Shown here: piece after piece, positions 9,601 through 19,600 of the stretch
Layout: each line of letters opens with the position of its first letter
How positions within the stretch are numbered: position 1 is the stretch's first letter
Origin: Xanthomonas sp. CFBP 8443
GTDB taxonomy: Bacteria > Pseudomonadota > Gammaproteobacteria > Xanthomonadales > Xanthomonadaceae
NCBI RefSeq assembly: GCF_025666195.1
Contig: NZ_CP102592.1
Span: 3,720,001-3,784,000, forward strand
Direction: 5' to 3'
DNA length: 64,000 nt
Position numbers and translations under genes: made by a program
The notes under the pieces: model-generated
Databases searched by the model: none
Told to the model about the DNA's origin: nothing
Seen by the model: the letters and a program-made list of their open reading frames with translations, nothing else

Positions 9601-11304
9601 GTGGATGTTCACCTCAACGCCATTCTCGGTCGCCTCGACGTAGCTGTGCCCGGTCTCGACCCCACGCCGATCGATCACGCTGCTCAGCCGTCGGCGGAAG
9701 TCGCTGGCCTGGTCGTTGTAGCCGTACTGCAGCGTGCCGTCGTTCCTGGCCACGGCGCCGACCTTCGGCGATGCGCCACCGGCATTGGTCATCGTGTAAT
9801 CGGCCGTGTCGCCCAGCGCGTCGGTGACGGTGGTGCCGGTAGACGAATACGTGAGGGTGACGCCGTCGATGCCGCCGGCGTGCTGGCTGGAGATCGCGCG
9901 ACCGGCCTCGTCGTAGGCGAAGGTGCTGAACCGCTGCCCGTCTTCGGTAGTCACGCCAGTCAGGTGGCGTGGGAAGCGTGCATCCTCGTAGTGATAAGTC
10001 CGGCCATTGCCATCGGCATAGGTCACGGTGACCAAACGCTGTTGATCGTAGCCGTAGCTGGCGAGCTGTACGCCGCCAGAGACGACGCCTGCGATCAGCG
10101 CGTCGTCGCTGTCGTCGGCGTACACCAATTCGATGGAGCGGCCCTGCAGCGAGGTGATGCTCTGCAAGCGGCCGCGCGCGTTGTAGCCGTACAACAGCCC
10201 GCTACCGTCCTCCGCCATACGCGAGATCAGCTTGCCCTGGGCGTCGAAGGTGTAGAGGGCGTCCTGGCGATACAGTACCCATTGATCGCCATTGGCGATG
10301 ATGCGCTCGCCGGAGGCATTGGCTGCACGATAATCCGAGCCCACTTTGCGGAACGGCACGGCGTAACCGCTGCCCTCCACCAGGCCCAGCGCATCGCCCT
10401 GGACCGTCAGATGCAGGCTGTGCGAGAAGGTCCAGCCTGGCCCGAACCCTCCAGTGTTCAGTGCAATGCCCGAATGGTAGTAACGCGTCAGGGCGACCCA
10501 GCCCAGATCGAAATCCTGCTCGGCCTGGAATTTCTCGCCGGTCTTGACGTCGCAGGGGTTGCCGACCATGCCGGAGTTGCCGCCGCTGTTCTGACTGCCG
10601 TCTGGCTGCCCCTCGCACTGCAGGGTGGTGACTTCGATGGTCGCGAAGATCTCTTTATTCGTGCAGGCTTGGTCGCTGATGTGCCATGCCGCGTAGGGCT
10701 TAGGACACTCTGAACGTCGCGTGCGGTCCATGAATGTGATGTACTCTTCGGTGTCGCTGCAGTCATCATAAAAAGTCTGAACGCTATATTGCCTGCTCTG
10801 ACCTTCGATACCTATGTCGTACTCTGGATACGGGCCACTCAACGCCGTCCACGCTCCTGCCGGAGCGACGGACGCCGAACCACAGCTGGGACTTGATGTG
10901 TTGATGTCTTGGATAAGAGCAACAACGGCCTGCTCTTCCGTCGGGTATCTGGCAAGCCCCCACGCACTATATGTCCACTCCTCATCTTTGGCTTCGGTGC
11001 GCCCCATCCAGTAGGTGATCAACATCTTTCCGTCTTCACGGACTATCTGATCCTTGATAGTGTCGACGTACTGATAAGCATCCTCCATGTTCTGCGGTCC
11101 AGGAATCGCCTTGATCGCGGCCTCTGCCTGCGCCTGGGTGTCGTAGACGCCGTGGGACGCTCCTTGCGCATCGCGCACAAGAAATTGCTGCTTCTTTTCT
11201 TGAGCGGATACAAGCGGGGAAACCAAGAAAAGGCAGAGCATCGCCATCAAAAGCGCGAAGCGCTCGGTACCGATCTCTTTTTGGTTACGATGCGACGTGA
11301 TCAT
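6634..11304 (-). CDS. Rhs/YD-repeat toxin with Sec signal and DUF4329-like tip
   Basis: This 1556-residue protein begins with a signal peptide (ALLMAMLCLFLVSPLVSAQ). A unique N-terminal region of about 215 residues follows. A DUF6531-type entry to the Rhs barrel is seen near residue 249 (GNPCDVKTGEKF), then long YD repeats (DANGNTKTVTDALGHVTQND, YDALNRLIQ and others). The Rhs core ends near residue 1418 with DPIGLNGGINTYSYVGG and TDPLGL. The tip, about 138 residues, has DYHTHG followed by NFSNPDI: an HxH...SxxD pattern like JAB/JAMM metalloproteases and DUF4329. Proline of the P-x4-DPxGL cleavage motif is Ser here. ATG 11304 has AAGGA 6 bp upstream. No PAAR, VgrG or T6SS gene is nearby, so export by Sec is favoured. 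The 6257 gene is the likely immunity partner. Confidence 0.88.
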   Translation of the reverse strand: MITSHRNQKEIGTERFALLMAMLCLFLVSPLVSAQEKKQQFLVRDAQGASHGVYDTQAQAEAAIKAIPGPQNMEDAYQYVDTIKDQIVREDGKMLITYWMGRTEAKDEEWTYSAWGLARYPTEEQAVVALIQDINTSSPSCGSASVAPAGAWTALSGPYPEYDIGIEGQSRQYSVQTFYDDCSDTEEYITFMDRTRRSECPKPYAAWHISDQACTNKEIFATIEVTTLQCEGQPDGSQNSGGNSGMVGNPCDVKTGEKFQAEQDFDLGWVALTRYYHSGIALNTGGFGPGWTFSHSLHLTVQGDALGLVEGSGYAVPFRKVGSDYRAANASGERIIANGDQWVLYRQDALYTFDAQGKLISRMAEDGSGLLYGYNARGRLQSITSLQGRSIELVYADDSDDALIAGVVSGGVQLASYGYDQQRLVTVTYADGNGRTYHYEDARFPRHLTGVTTEDGQRFSTFAYDEAGRAISSQHAGGIDGVTLTYSSTGTTVTDALGDTADYTMTNAGGASPKVGAVARNDGTLQYGYNDQASDFRRRLSSVIDRRGVETGHSYVEATENGVEVNIHTVRDAIGQPQERTTTTRTAAASNRVLSVQSGGRTLSYTYNGRLQPVQMSTSGTTSSEQRTLTYSYCEASDVAATDSTCPILGLLKAVDGARTDVDDTTRYTYYPSDDSACTAAPATCAHHKGDLWKISNALGRTTEYLAYDGAGRVLSVKDANGLVTDYTYHPRGWLTASKVRGSDDSSESDDHITLIDYWPTGLVKQVTQPDGAFTRFTYDPAHRLTDIADNTGNTLHYTLDNAGNRVKEDTKDASGTLKRTLSRIYNQLGQLSTQATASGDPTDFGYDANGNTKTVTDALGHVTQNDYDPLNRLARTLQDVGGIAAETKLSYDALDNLTKVTDPKGLDTTYVYNGLGDLTTLTSPDTGTTTYTYDSAGNRASQTDARNVTTTYSYDALNRLIQVAYPTSSLNVTYTYDVSQTVCASGETYAVGRLTRMQDGSGTTDYCYDRFGDLVRKVQTTNGKVFVLRYAYTKAGQLSRLTYPDGAAVDYVRNAQGQTTEVGVTPAGGTRQVLLGDATYYPFGPVANWSYGNGRPMQRLLDQDYRPLAVSDTRSDGLSTGFAFDPAGNLSALTAAGNTAPVVSLDYDALGRLTAFKDGPTGAVIDGYSYDATGNRLSAKVNTTTQSYTYPTTSHRLGAVAGIARTYDAIGNTLSIGGTAREFVYDTNGRMAQAKRAGAAVMNYQYNGRGEQVRKFLGTAGTYTLYDETGHWLGDYDSTGQALQQAIWLDDLPVGVLASNGLHYVQPDHLGTPRAVIDPVRDVAIWKWDLKGEAFGNTPPNQDPDSDGTAFVFDMRFPGQRYDAATGFNQNYFRDYDPGIGRYSQSDPIGLNGGINTYSYVGGNSVNRTDPLGLAPGDCYPTKDKAGANAINDINYTSIREGAEYAGRIYRNPNGTFSYTSPSRGSMAGSSPGPVGPNSVGDYHTHGANDPGYDNENFSNPDITGITADNAAAQNGNIGYLGTPAGKIKKYDPNTGNTTVLPYPKPNNGDACTCR

Positions 11305-11748
11305 TGCGAGTCCTTGCAAGAAATCAATCAATCCAATGGAATCAAACGCTGCCGACGGCAGCGCCCGTCTGGATGCCCGTCGGGGCTAATCGGTGCGATC
11401 GATCTGCTCCCAGCACCTGCTGCCCGCGCAGGCGCAGGTGGCAGGGCGCAAGCCGATCAGGATATGGATAGAAATCACGATTCGGCCTGCCCTTAACAGA
11501 ACAAGACCAACTCATCCTTAAGAGAGGCAGCGCAAAAAACGGTAGACACACGTTTCGCATACGACAATCCTTGTCATCATTAGCGGGAGATACTAGACAA
11601 AGGCAAGACGAATGACAACCGAAAGTATCTGATCCGACTACCGCATCCAGCGTTGTCCGGAGAATGCACACCATCGGACAGCTTCGTTACATATTCAGGT
11701 CAAGCTGGAGACCGTTGAAAAACAGCATCAAGTGAAAACAGCATCAAG
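11305..11748. other. Intergenic region between rhs and chpC
   Basis: No credible gene is seen; the open frame at 11342-11674 lacks Rhs- or chemotaxis-like features and has an unlikely composition. The part near 11500-11720 is more AT-rich and should carry the promoter of rhs (minus strand). A 14-16 bp direct repeat (AAAACAGCATCAAG, two copies about 17 bp apart, 11718-11748) ends at the chpC stop codon. Confidence 0.45.
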
Positions 11749-12228
11749 CTAGAGCGCCGCCGAAAACCGCTCCCCAATCATCCCCTCGATCGCCTCCATA
11801 TCCGGCAGCAGCGCGCTCTGCTCGCCCAGCAGCACACGCATATGCACGCCAGCAGGCAAGGTTTCCTCGGAAGCGTCGGCGAGCAAACCGTCGCGCGGGA
11901 CCGAGATCAGTTGCGGAAAGGACTGGGTCAGCAAGGCGAAATACGGCAACTCGGGATTGCCGCCCAGCGCCTTCAGTACGACGATCTTGTTGTTGGAGGC
12001 GACGGTCTCGCTGCCCAGGCCGGTCAGGCGGGCGAAGGAGAACAGCGGCACTTTCCAGCCGTACCAGGCGATCTGGCCGAGCAGCCAGTGCGGGGCGTCG
12101 GGCAGCGGTTCGACCGGGATGCGCGACATCACTTCGGCGACGGTGGCGTTGGGCAGCAGGACGCGCTCGCTGCCGGCCTGGATCAGGACACCGCGGATTT
12201 CGTCGTTGCTGGCGTAGCTGCTGCTCAT
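11749..12228 (-). CDS. chpC: CheW-like adaptor ChpC of the type IV pilus chemosensory system
   Basis: This 159-residue protein has a single CheW-like fold: GVLIQAGSERVLLPNATVAE, WLLGQIAWYGWKVPLFSFAR and IVVLKALGGNPELPYFALL. CheW-type proteins couple chemoreceptors to the histidine kinase. As last gene of the pil-chp operon it is assigned as ChpC, which in Pseudomonas aeruginosa is a second adaptor besides PilI. The gap to the upstream chpB-like gene is 44 bp. Confidence 0.8.
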   Translation of the reverse strand: MSSSYASNDEIRGVLIQAGSERVLLPNATVAEVMSRIPVEPLPDAPHWLLGQIAWYGWKVPLFSFARLTGLGSETVASNNKIVVLKALGGNPELPYFALLTQSFPQLISVPRDGLLADASEETLPAGVHMRVLLGEQSALLPDMEAIEGMIGERFSAAL

Positions 12229-12272
12229 GGGTTACGTCGTCCTGGAACCGGGAAAAACGCGCGGGCGGCGGC

Positions 12273-13637
12273 TCAGCCGCCCCATCGCGCGGACAGGGCT
12301 TGCGCCAGCTGCACGGGGTCGCCGCCGGGATGGCCGCGGCCGGTCAGTTGCGCGCCGGCGGCCGGGTCGTAGCAGCCGTCGCCGGTCTGGCCGGCGACCC
12401 AGGCGCCTTGCGCGGCCAGGGCCAGCACGTCGTCGACCTGGTGCGGGTCGCTGCCGCTGAGCAGCAGCACGGCGCTGTGCGCGGCCGGCAAGCCGCCGAC
12501 CACCGAGGCGCCGGCCTCTTGGGCGACGAAGCGCAGGCCAGGGCCTTCGCCGCTGCGCACGCCGACGTCGTCGGGCAGGATGTAGACGTTGCCGGCGGCG
12601 ACCGGCGCGCCGGCTTCGGCCAGCAGTACCGGCAGCGCGGACACGCGCGCGATCTGCTTGACCAGATTGCCGTAGCGGCCGCCGTCCAGGCGCAGTTGCA
12701 CCAGCAGCGGCTGCGGGAAGTCCGACGGCAATGCGGCGAGCAGACGGCGGATGGCATCGGGGCCGCCGATGCCGGCCATCACCAGCACCGCGCCCTGCGC
12801 GATGGCCACTGCCGTGGAGGCGGCAGCGGCGGGATCGGTGGCGGCGTCCGCCTCCGAATCCAGCGCGACCAGCGACAGGCCTTCGGTGGAAATCTGCATC
12901 TGGCTCAGCGGCGCGCGCGCCTGCACGACCAGCGGTGCGTCGTCGTCCACCAGCGACCAGGCGCTGGCCGGCAACGGCGGCGGCGTGCTGACAGGCGCGG
13001 CGGCGGCTACGGCAACCGCGCTCTCCGGCTCTGGCGTCGTGACGGGCGCGGCCGCGTCGCCGGCGGCGATCTGATCGCGCGAGAACTGCAGGTCCTCGAA
13101 TCCGGGCGCGGCATCGGCGGGCGGTTGCCAAGTGTAGAAGCTGTCGCCGGGTACGGTGGTGGCGAAGCTGGCCGCCTCCTCGACGTGGAAGCCGATCGGC
13201 GCGCCTTCGTGCAATTGCGCCGGCGTGGCCGGCAGGCCGGGTTCGGGCTGCAGGCCGGTGTCGTTCTCGCGTCCCGGCGGCAGCACGTCCTGGTGGCCTT
13301 GCAGCTTGGCCGCCAGGTGCCGCGCCCAGCGCTGCGCTTCCCAGCCTTCGCGGCGCGCGGCCAGTTCGGCCTCGTCGAAGATCACGGTGAGGCCGGGCAG
13401 GTCCAGTGCCGCGTCGAGCCGTTCCAGCGCGTCCTCGATCGCCGGTTCCAGCGCGATCAGCACGGCGCTGGGCGCGGCATCGGCCAGGGTCTGCGCGTCG
13501 ATCGCGCCCGGGTCGTCCTCGAGCACGATCGCCGCGCCGACCTGGTGCAGCGCCTCGCGCAGGCGCTCGCGCGCCTGGCCGGGGCGCGCCAGCAGCGCGA
13601 CCGGGGTGCCGTTGCCTTCGCCGTCATTCGCGAACAC
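12273..13637 (-). CDS. ChpB-like protein with degenerate CheB methylesterase domain
   Basis: The protein has about 454 residues. Residues 1-115 resemble a receiver-like fold (LLARPGQARERLREAL, PSAVLIALEPA) and are followed by a Pro/Ala-rich linker of about 165 residues. Residues 280-454 align with the CheB methylesterase domain: VLVMAGIGGPDAIRRLLAAL, then LLVQLRLDGG, GNVYILPDD, LLLSGSDPH and GAWVAGQTGDGCYDP. In active CheB the catalytic Ser lies in GASTGG and the His in QHMP. Here these read AGIGG and QLRL, so both are missing; the Asp region (SGSD) may remain. It is therefore unlikely to be an active methylesterase. GTG at 13637 has GGGG 7 bp upstream; a TTG at 13643 is possible. It overlaps chpA by 14 bp, so coupling is likely. 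Confidence 0.72.
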   Translation of the reverse strand: MFANDGEGNGTPVALLARPGQARERLREALHQVGAAIVLEDDPGAIDAQTLADAAPSAVLIALEPAIEDALERLDAALDLPGLTVIFDEAELAARREGWEAQRWARHLAAKLQGHQDVLPPGRENDTGLQPEPGLPATPAQLHEGAPIGFHVEEAASFATTVPGDSFYTWQPPADAAPGFEDLQFSRDQIAAGDAAAPVTTPEPESAVAVAAAAPVSTPPPLPASAWSLVDDDAPLVVQARAPLSQMQISTEGLSLVALDSEADAATDPAAAASTAVAIAQGAVLVMAGIGGPDAIRRLLAALPSDFPQPLLVQLRLDGGRYGNLVKQIARVSALPVLLAEAGAPVAAGNVYILPDDVGVRSGEGPGLRFVAQEAGASVVGGLPAAHSAVLLLSGSDPHQVDDVLALAAQGAWVAGQTGDGCYDPAAGAQLTGRGHPGGDPVQLAQALSARWGG

Positions 13638-16600
13638 GGGCAATCCCCAGCAGGTCGTACACGTTGCGCATCAGATCCAACTCTTGGTAAGGCTTGCCGA
13701 GATAGCGCTGCACGCCGATCTCGAAGGCGCGCTGGCGGTGCTTGTCGCCGCTGCGCGAGGTGATCATCACGATCGGCACCGCTTTGTAGCGGGGGTCGGC
13801 GCGCATCGCGGTCGCCAGTTCGTAGCCATCCATGCGCGGCATCTCGATATCCAGCAGCATCAGGTCGGGAACGCGCTCTTCGAGGCGCTCCAGCGCCTCG
13901 ATGCCGTCGCGCGCGGCGATCACGTCGAAGTTGTGGCGTTCCAGCACGCGGCCGGTGACCTTGCGCATGGTCAGCGAGTCGTCGACCACCATCACCAGCG
14001 GCACGCGCCGCTGTTCGGTCGGTGCCGCTTCCACCACCGGCCTTGCCGGCTGCGCCAAGTAGCGGCGCACCAGCGGGGCGACGTCCAGGATCACCACCAC
14101 GCGGCCATCGCCGGTGATGGTGGCGCCGTAGATGCCGGGCACCGAGGCAATCTGCAGGCCGACCGGCTTGACCACGATTTCGCGGTTGCCGAGTACTTGG
14201 TCGATCGCCACCGCCGCGCGCAGGTCGCCGGCGCGTACCAGCAGCAGCGGCACCTGCACCTGGCCTTCAGCGCGTGCCGGGGCCTGGCCGACCAGCGAGC
14301 CGAGGTCGTGCAGCGCGAATTCCTCGCCGCTGTAGTGGTAGCCGCCGTCGGCCGCCTCGAAACGCTCGCGGCTGATGCGGCCGATGCCGCTGACCGAGGC
14401 CACCGGCACGGCGAAGGTGGTCTCGCCGATCTGCACGAACACCGCCTGGGTGACCGCCAGCGTCTGCGGCAGGCGCAGGGTGAAGGTGACGCCCTGGCCC
14501 CACACCGAGTGGATGTCCACCGAGCCGCCGAGCTGACGCACTTCGTTGCGCACCACGTCCATGCCCACGCCGCGGCCGGCCAGCTGGCTGACCTGGTCGT
14601 AGGTGCTGAAGCCGGGGGCGAAAATCAGCGAATCCAGTTCTTCCTCGGACAGCGCGGCGCCGATCGCGATCAGCCCGCGCTGTTCGGCGCGGTGGCGGAT
14701 CGCGTCGCGGTTGAGGCCGGCGCCGTCGTCGGCCACTTCCAGCACGATTTCCGAACCTTCGCGGCGCAGGCGGATGGCGATGCTGCCCTCCTCCAGCTTG
14801 CCGGCGGCGCGGCGTTGCTCCGGCGTTTCCAGGCCGTGCGCGACCGAGTTGCGCAGCATGTGCTCCAGCGGCGCGATCATGCGGTCGAGCACGTTGCGGT
14901 CGAGTTCGCCGTGGGTGCCTTCCAGGGTCAGGTGCACCTGCTTGCCGGTTTCGCTGGCGGCCTGGCGCACCACGCGGCGCAGCCGCGGCACCAGTCCGTC
15001 GAACGGCACCATGCGCGCGCGCATCAGCCCGTCCTGCAGTTCCGAGCTGACCCGCGACTGCTGTTGCAGCAGGCCGTCGTACTGCCGCGCCAGGTCGTCG
15101 AGCACGCCTTGCAGGCCACCCAGGTCGGCCGCCGATTCGTTCAGCGCGCGGCTGAGCTGTTGCAGCGTGGAGAAGCGGTCCAGTTCCAGCGGATCGAAGC
15201 TCTGTTCGGTCTGGTCCTGCTCGCGCTGGTAGCGGGCAACGATCTGCGCTTCGGTTTCCAGGTCGAGGCGGCGCAGCTGGTCGCGCAGACGCGCGTTGGT
15301 GCGGTCGAGTTCGGACATCGCGCCACGGAACGCGCCGAGCTGCTGTTCCAGCCGCGAACGGTAGATCGCCACTTCGCCGGCGTGGTTGACCAGGCGATCG
15401 AGCAGGTCGGCGCGCACGCGCACCTGTTCCTGCATCGGCCGCGCGATCATCGACTCCTCGTCGAGCGCGCCGTCCACCGGCAGCGGCGCCGACAACGGCG
15501 CCGGTTCCGGTGCGGGCACCGATTCCGGATCGACCGCGGCCTGGATCATCGCCGCCACGTCGGCATCGTCGGCATGGACGTCGACGCTAGCATCGGCATC
15601 GGCCGGCACGCTGCGGCCGTGGGTGCGCGCGTCGAAGCGGCCGATCAGGTCGATCGGCATCGCCACCGCGCGGTGGTTGCCGGTGAGGGTGAGCAACTGG
15701 TGCAGGCGGTCGAAGCCGCGCTCGAGCAGCTGCACGTCGCTGCGATCGAGTTCGGTGCGGTTGGCCGCCACCGCCTCCAGCAGCGATTCGATGCCGTGGC
15801 CGAGGTCGCCGATCGGATTGACCCCGGCCATGCGCGCGCCGCCCTTGAGCGTATGCAGGTCGCGCTGCAGGCCGGCGAGCGCATCGCGGTCCTGCGGCGC
15901 GGCGCGCAGCTCGGCGATCAGGCGATCGCAATGGTCGAGCAGGTCCTTGCCTTCCTCGACGAAGATATCGACGAGTTCGCGATCCAGGTCGGCGAAGTCC
16001 AGCGGCCCCATGTCGACGGCGGCCAGGTCGGCCGGCGCGGCGTCGTGGTGGGCGGCTTCGGCGAACGATGCTGCGTCGGCTGCGTCGGCGGGCGCGTGGT
16101 GTTCGTCGCTGGTTGCGGCGTCGGCTTGGACGGCGGTGTCTGCAAGTGCAAGTTCGCGATCGGCGTCCGTCGGGTGTTCGATGGCTTCCGGCGCTTCTGC
16201 GTCTGCAGGCTCGACGTCCGTCGGATGCTCGGCGTCGGACAGGTCGGTCGGCTGCGTCTGGTCGATGTGCGCGTCATCGGCATCCGACGGTGCGTCTAGG
16301 CCGGCATCGCCTTCGTGCACGGCATCGTGCGTTGCCGCGTCGTGTGTGTCGGTGGGATGCGTCGCTTCGGCGTGGGCCGTTGCGACAGGAGCGGCGTCGG
16401 CGACATCGGGCGTGGCGGCATCGGCGTGCGGCGCCAACGTGTGGCCGCCCTCGTCGGTCGCAGCGGCATCGGCCGGATATGCCTGGATGTCGGCTCGTGC
16501 GGCATCGCTATCGACATCGCCGGCTGCGGCGTCCGGCTGCGATTCGGCTGCAGCGTCCGCGTCGTCCTGCGCGTGCAACCCAGCGCCAGCATCCGTGGCC

Positions 16601-19600
16601 TGCACGTGATCGCCCGCATCGGCCGGATGCGCATCGGCGTCGGCCTGCGCGGCGTGGCGATCGGTCTCGTCGGCAGCGCCGTCCGGGAACGAACCGGCTG
16701 CGGCCTCCATGTCGCTCTCGACATGCGACGCGACATCGGCATCGACGTCAGCATCGGCATGCGCCGCAGCGTCGTCGGCCGCCTGCGGTTCGGCATCGTC
16801 GTTCGCCGAGGCGGGTTCGGTGCCGTGCCAATGCGTGGACGGCTGCGCGGACTCGGCGCTGAACGCATAGCCCTGCGGATCGCGTTCCTGGTCGTGCTCG
16901 TGCTCGGCACGTGCGTCCTGGTCCTGATCCTGGTCGTGCGTGTCCTGGTCCGATTCGCCCGGGCGCTCGCCATGAAGCGATGCGTCATGCACCGTGGTGT
17001 CGTCGGCGGTCGCGTCCTGCTCCTGCGGTTCGATCGCGCCTTCCGGCGGCGGCAGCTCGCTGTCCGCCGGCACGCGCTCGTCGGCCAGCGGCGCGTCGAC
17101 GGTCAGTTCATCGAGCTTGCCGTCCTGGGCCAGCAGCGCCTGTTCGTCGGCGTCGATCGCGGCAGGCGCGCTGCCGCTGTCGGCCGGCGGCGCGGCGATC
17201 GCGTTCGATTCCTCCGCGTCGCCATCGGCCGGCGCAACGTCGGCGACGGTGGCGTCGTCTCGCTCGCCGAACGACGCGTTGGTGTCGTCGGAAACAGGCG
17301 TCGCCGAGGCAAGGTCTTCGGCAGAGGCGTCGCTCGGCGCGGGCACGTCGGTATCGTCGGACGTCGGCGGCCATGCCAGTGGCGCATCGGCCTGCGCCGC
17401 GGATGCATCGGCGTCGGCGTCGGCGACAGGCGCACGCTCCGCGTCCGTGCCGGCCGCATCGAGATGCCTGGCGTCGCCCAGGTAGGCCGACAGGTCGTCG
17501 GCGGCGGTGAGTTCCACCGCCTGCAGCAAGGTCGGGTCCAGCGCCGCGTCGGCGTGCGCCGGCGCCGCGTCTTCGTCGTCCTCGTCGTGCGCGACCACGG
17601 GCCACTGCGCTTCCGGCAACGTGGCGACCAGCGCCTGCAGGCGCTGCGCCAGTTCGGTGAACGGCGGGATCACCGGCGACGGCGCCTGCAGTTCCTCGAT
17701 GGTGCCGGCGATCGCGTGCGCGGCATCGTCGAGCGCGCGGACGCCGTCGGCGCTGGGCAGCATGTCGGCGGCCAGCAGGCGCTTGACGTAGCTCTCCGCC
17801 GGGCCGGTGACCTCGGTGATCTCCGGCACGTCGGTCATCGCGAACGCGCCGCTCATCGTGTGCACTGCGCGCAGCAGCGCTTCGGTGGCCGGCTGCGGCG
17901 CATGCTGCAGCCAGTCGCGGACCGTTTCCAGGTGGGTGCCGACCTCGGCCTCGAGGATCTCGCGCAGCACGCTGTCCACCGAGGCCGGGGTGCCGGCGCG
18001 TGGCGCGGCGGCGGCCGGCGTCGGCGCGGCGGCGAAGTAGTAGGCATCCTCGCCGGCGGCGATGCGCTCGGCGACCGCCTGTATCGCGTCCAGATCGGCA
18101 TGGATGACGCCATGCCCGCGCAGCGCGGCATTGAGTTGCGGCAAGACGTCGTAGGCCAGTTCGACCATCGTCACTACCGCTGGACTGGCCGCGCGGGTGC
18201 CGTCGAGCACGCGGTTGAGCATGCTCTCGATCTTCCAACTGAACTCGCCGAGCACGCGCGCGCCGACCAGCCGGCCACTGCCCTTCAGGGTGTGGAACAC
18301 GCGGCGGATCGGGCGCAGGCTTTCCATGTGGCCGGGCGAGGCGCGCCATGCCGGCAGCAGGTTGCCGAGGTTGACCAGTTCCTCGTCGAATTCCTCGAGG
18401 AACACTTCGCGGATGTCGGCGTCGATCTCGCCACCGTCGTCCACGAAACCGCCGTCGATGGTGGCGGGCGCAGCGGCCTGCACCGCGTCGGTGGCCGATT
18501 GCGGGTGTTCATCGGCGGCGGATGCACCGGCGGCGCCGGCCGTGGTCGCTGCGGCGACGTCGAACTGCGCGGCGGCAGCGTCGAGCTCGGCGAGGAACGC
18601 CGCCGACGCGTCGTCCAGTTCGATCGGCTGGATGCTGGCCTTGTGCACGCCGGGCGCCGGCGCTTCCGGCTCCGGGGTCGGCTCCGGCCAGGTCAGGTCG
18701 ACGAATGGGCTCGGTTCGGCGTCGGCCTGCTCCGCCTCTCCTGCGTATGGGTGCGGCGTTGTGTCGCTGGCGGCCTCTGCCTCGGCCTCGGTCGAGAACA
18801 CGGTATCGCTCGCCGACAGGTCGATGGTGGGCGTGTCGTGTTCGGCGGCGACATCGCTGTCGTCGTCGGCCAGGCTCGCCGGCGCGTCGCTCCAGGCGAT
18901 GCTGTGGACGTCGTCGGATGCGGCCAGCGGTGCGTCGGCGAAGGCGGGCGCATCCTCCAGCTCGATCACCAGCACATCGTCGTCGGCGCTGCCGCTGAAT
19001 GCAGGGGCGGGCGTGTCGACGATGACCAGGCTGGCGTCGTCGGCCGCGGGTTCGGATTCGGCGTACTCGGCGGCCACCGGGTCGAAGCCGTAGCCGGCCG
19101 GCGCCGTGGCGTCGGCCACAGGCGCGGCGGGCTGGTCGGACGATACATCCGTCTCCGGACGGAACGCATCGCCTTCCAACGCCAGCGTGTCGACGCTGAT
19201 GTGCAGCGGCGCGGAGGCCGCCGACCATTCGTCCTGCTCGGCGGCGACCGGATCGAAACTGGTCGACGCCGGCGCGACGATGGAGCTGCCGTCGCTGTCC
19301 GCAGCGCTCACGTCCGCGTCGGACGGCATGCCTTCGTCGGCGACGCCGCCGATGGTCTCGGCGGCCGCAGCGTTCCCTGCGACATCGGCGGCTTCGTCCA
19401 GCGTCCACTGCGGCGCCTGCGGCACCTCGCCAGGCAGCGGCGGCGGCAGGCTGGCGGCGACCGGCGCGTCCGTGGCCGGTGCCAGATCCCAGGACGGCAC
19501 CGGCGGCGGTGCGGACACCGCGCGCGGCGCTTCGGCAATGGCATCGGTCGATGCAAGGCCCAACTCGGGCATCGGCGCGAGCGGCGACGCATCGGCTGCG

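Noticed and set aside
11342-11674. Possible 110-residue minus-strand gene upstream of rhs
   Set aside because: No Shine-Dalgarno, odd Cys/Arg-rich composition and no family; more likely the rhs upstream region.
13156-16299. Plus-strand open frame of 1047 codons and similar long frames at 7222-8181, 8914-10713, 27343-29037 and 35590-37416
   Set aside because: All are antisense to clearly recognised genes (chpA, rhs, the Oar-like receptor, mrcB) and show no recognisable domain.
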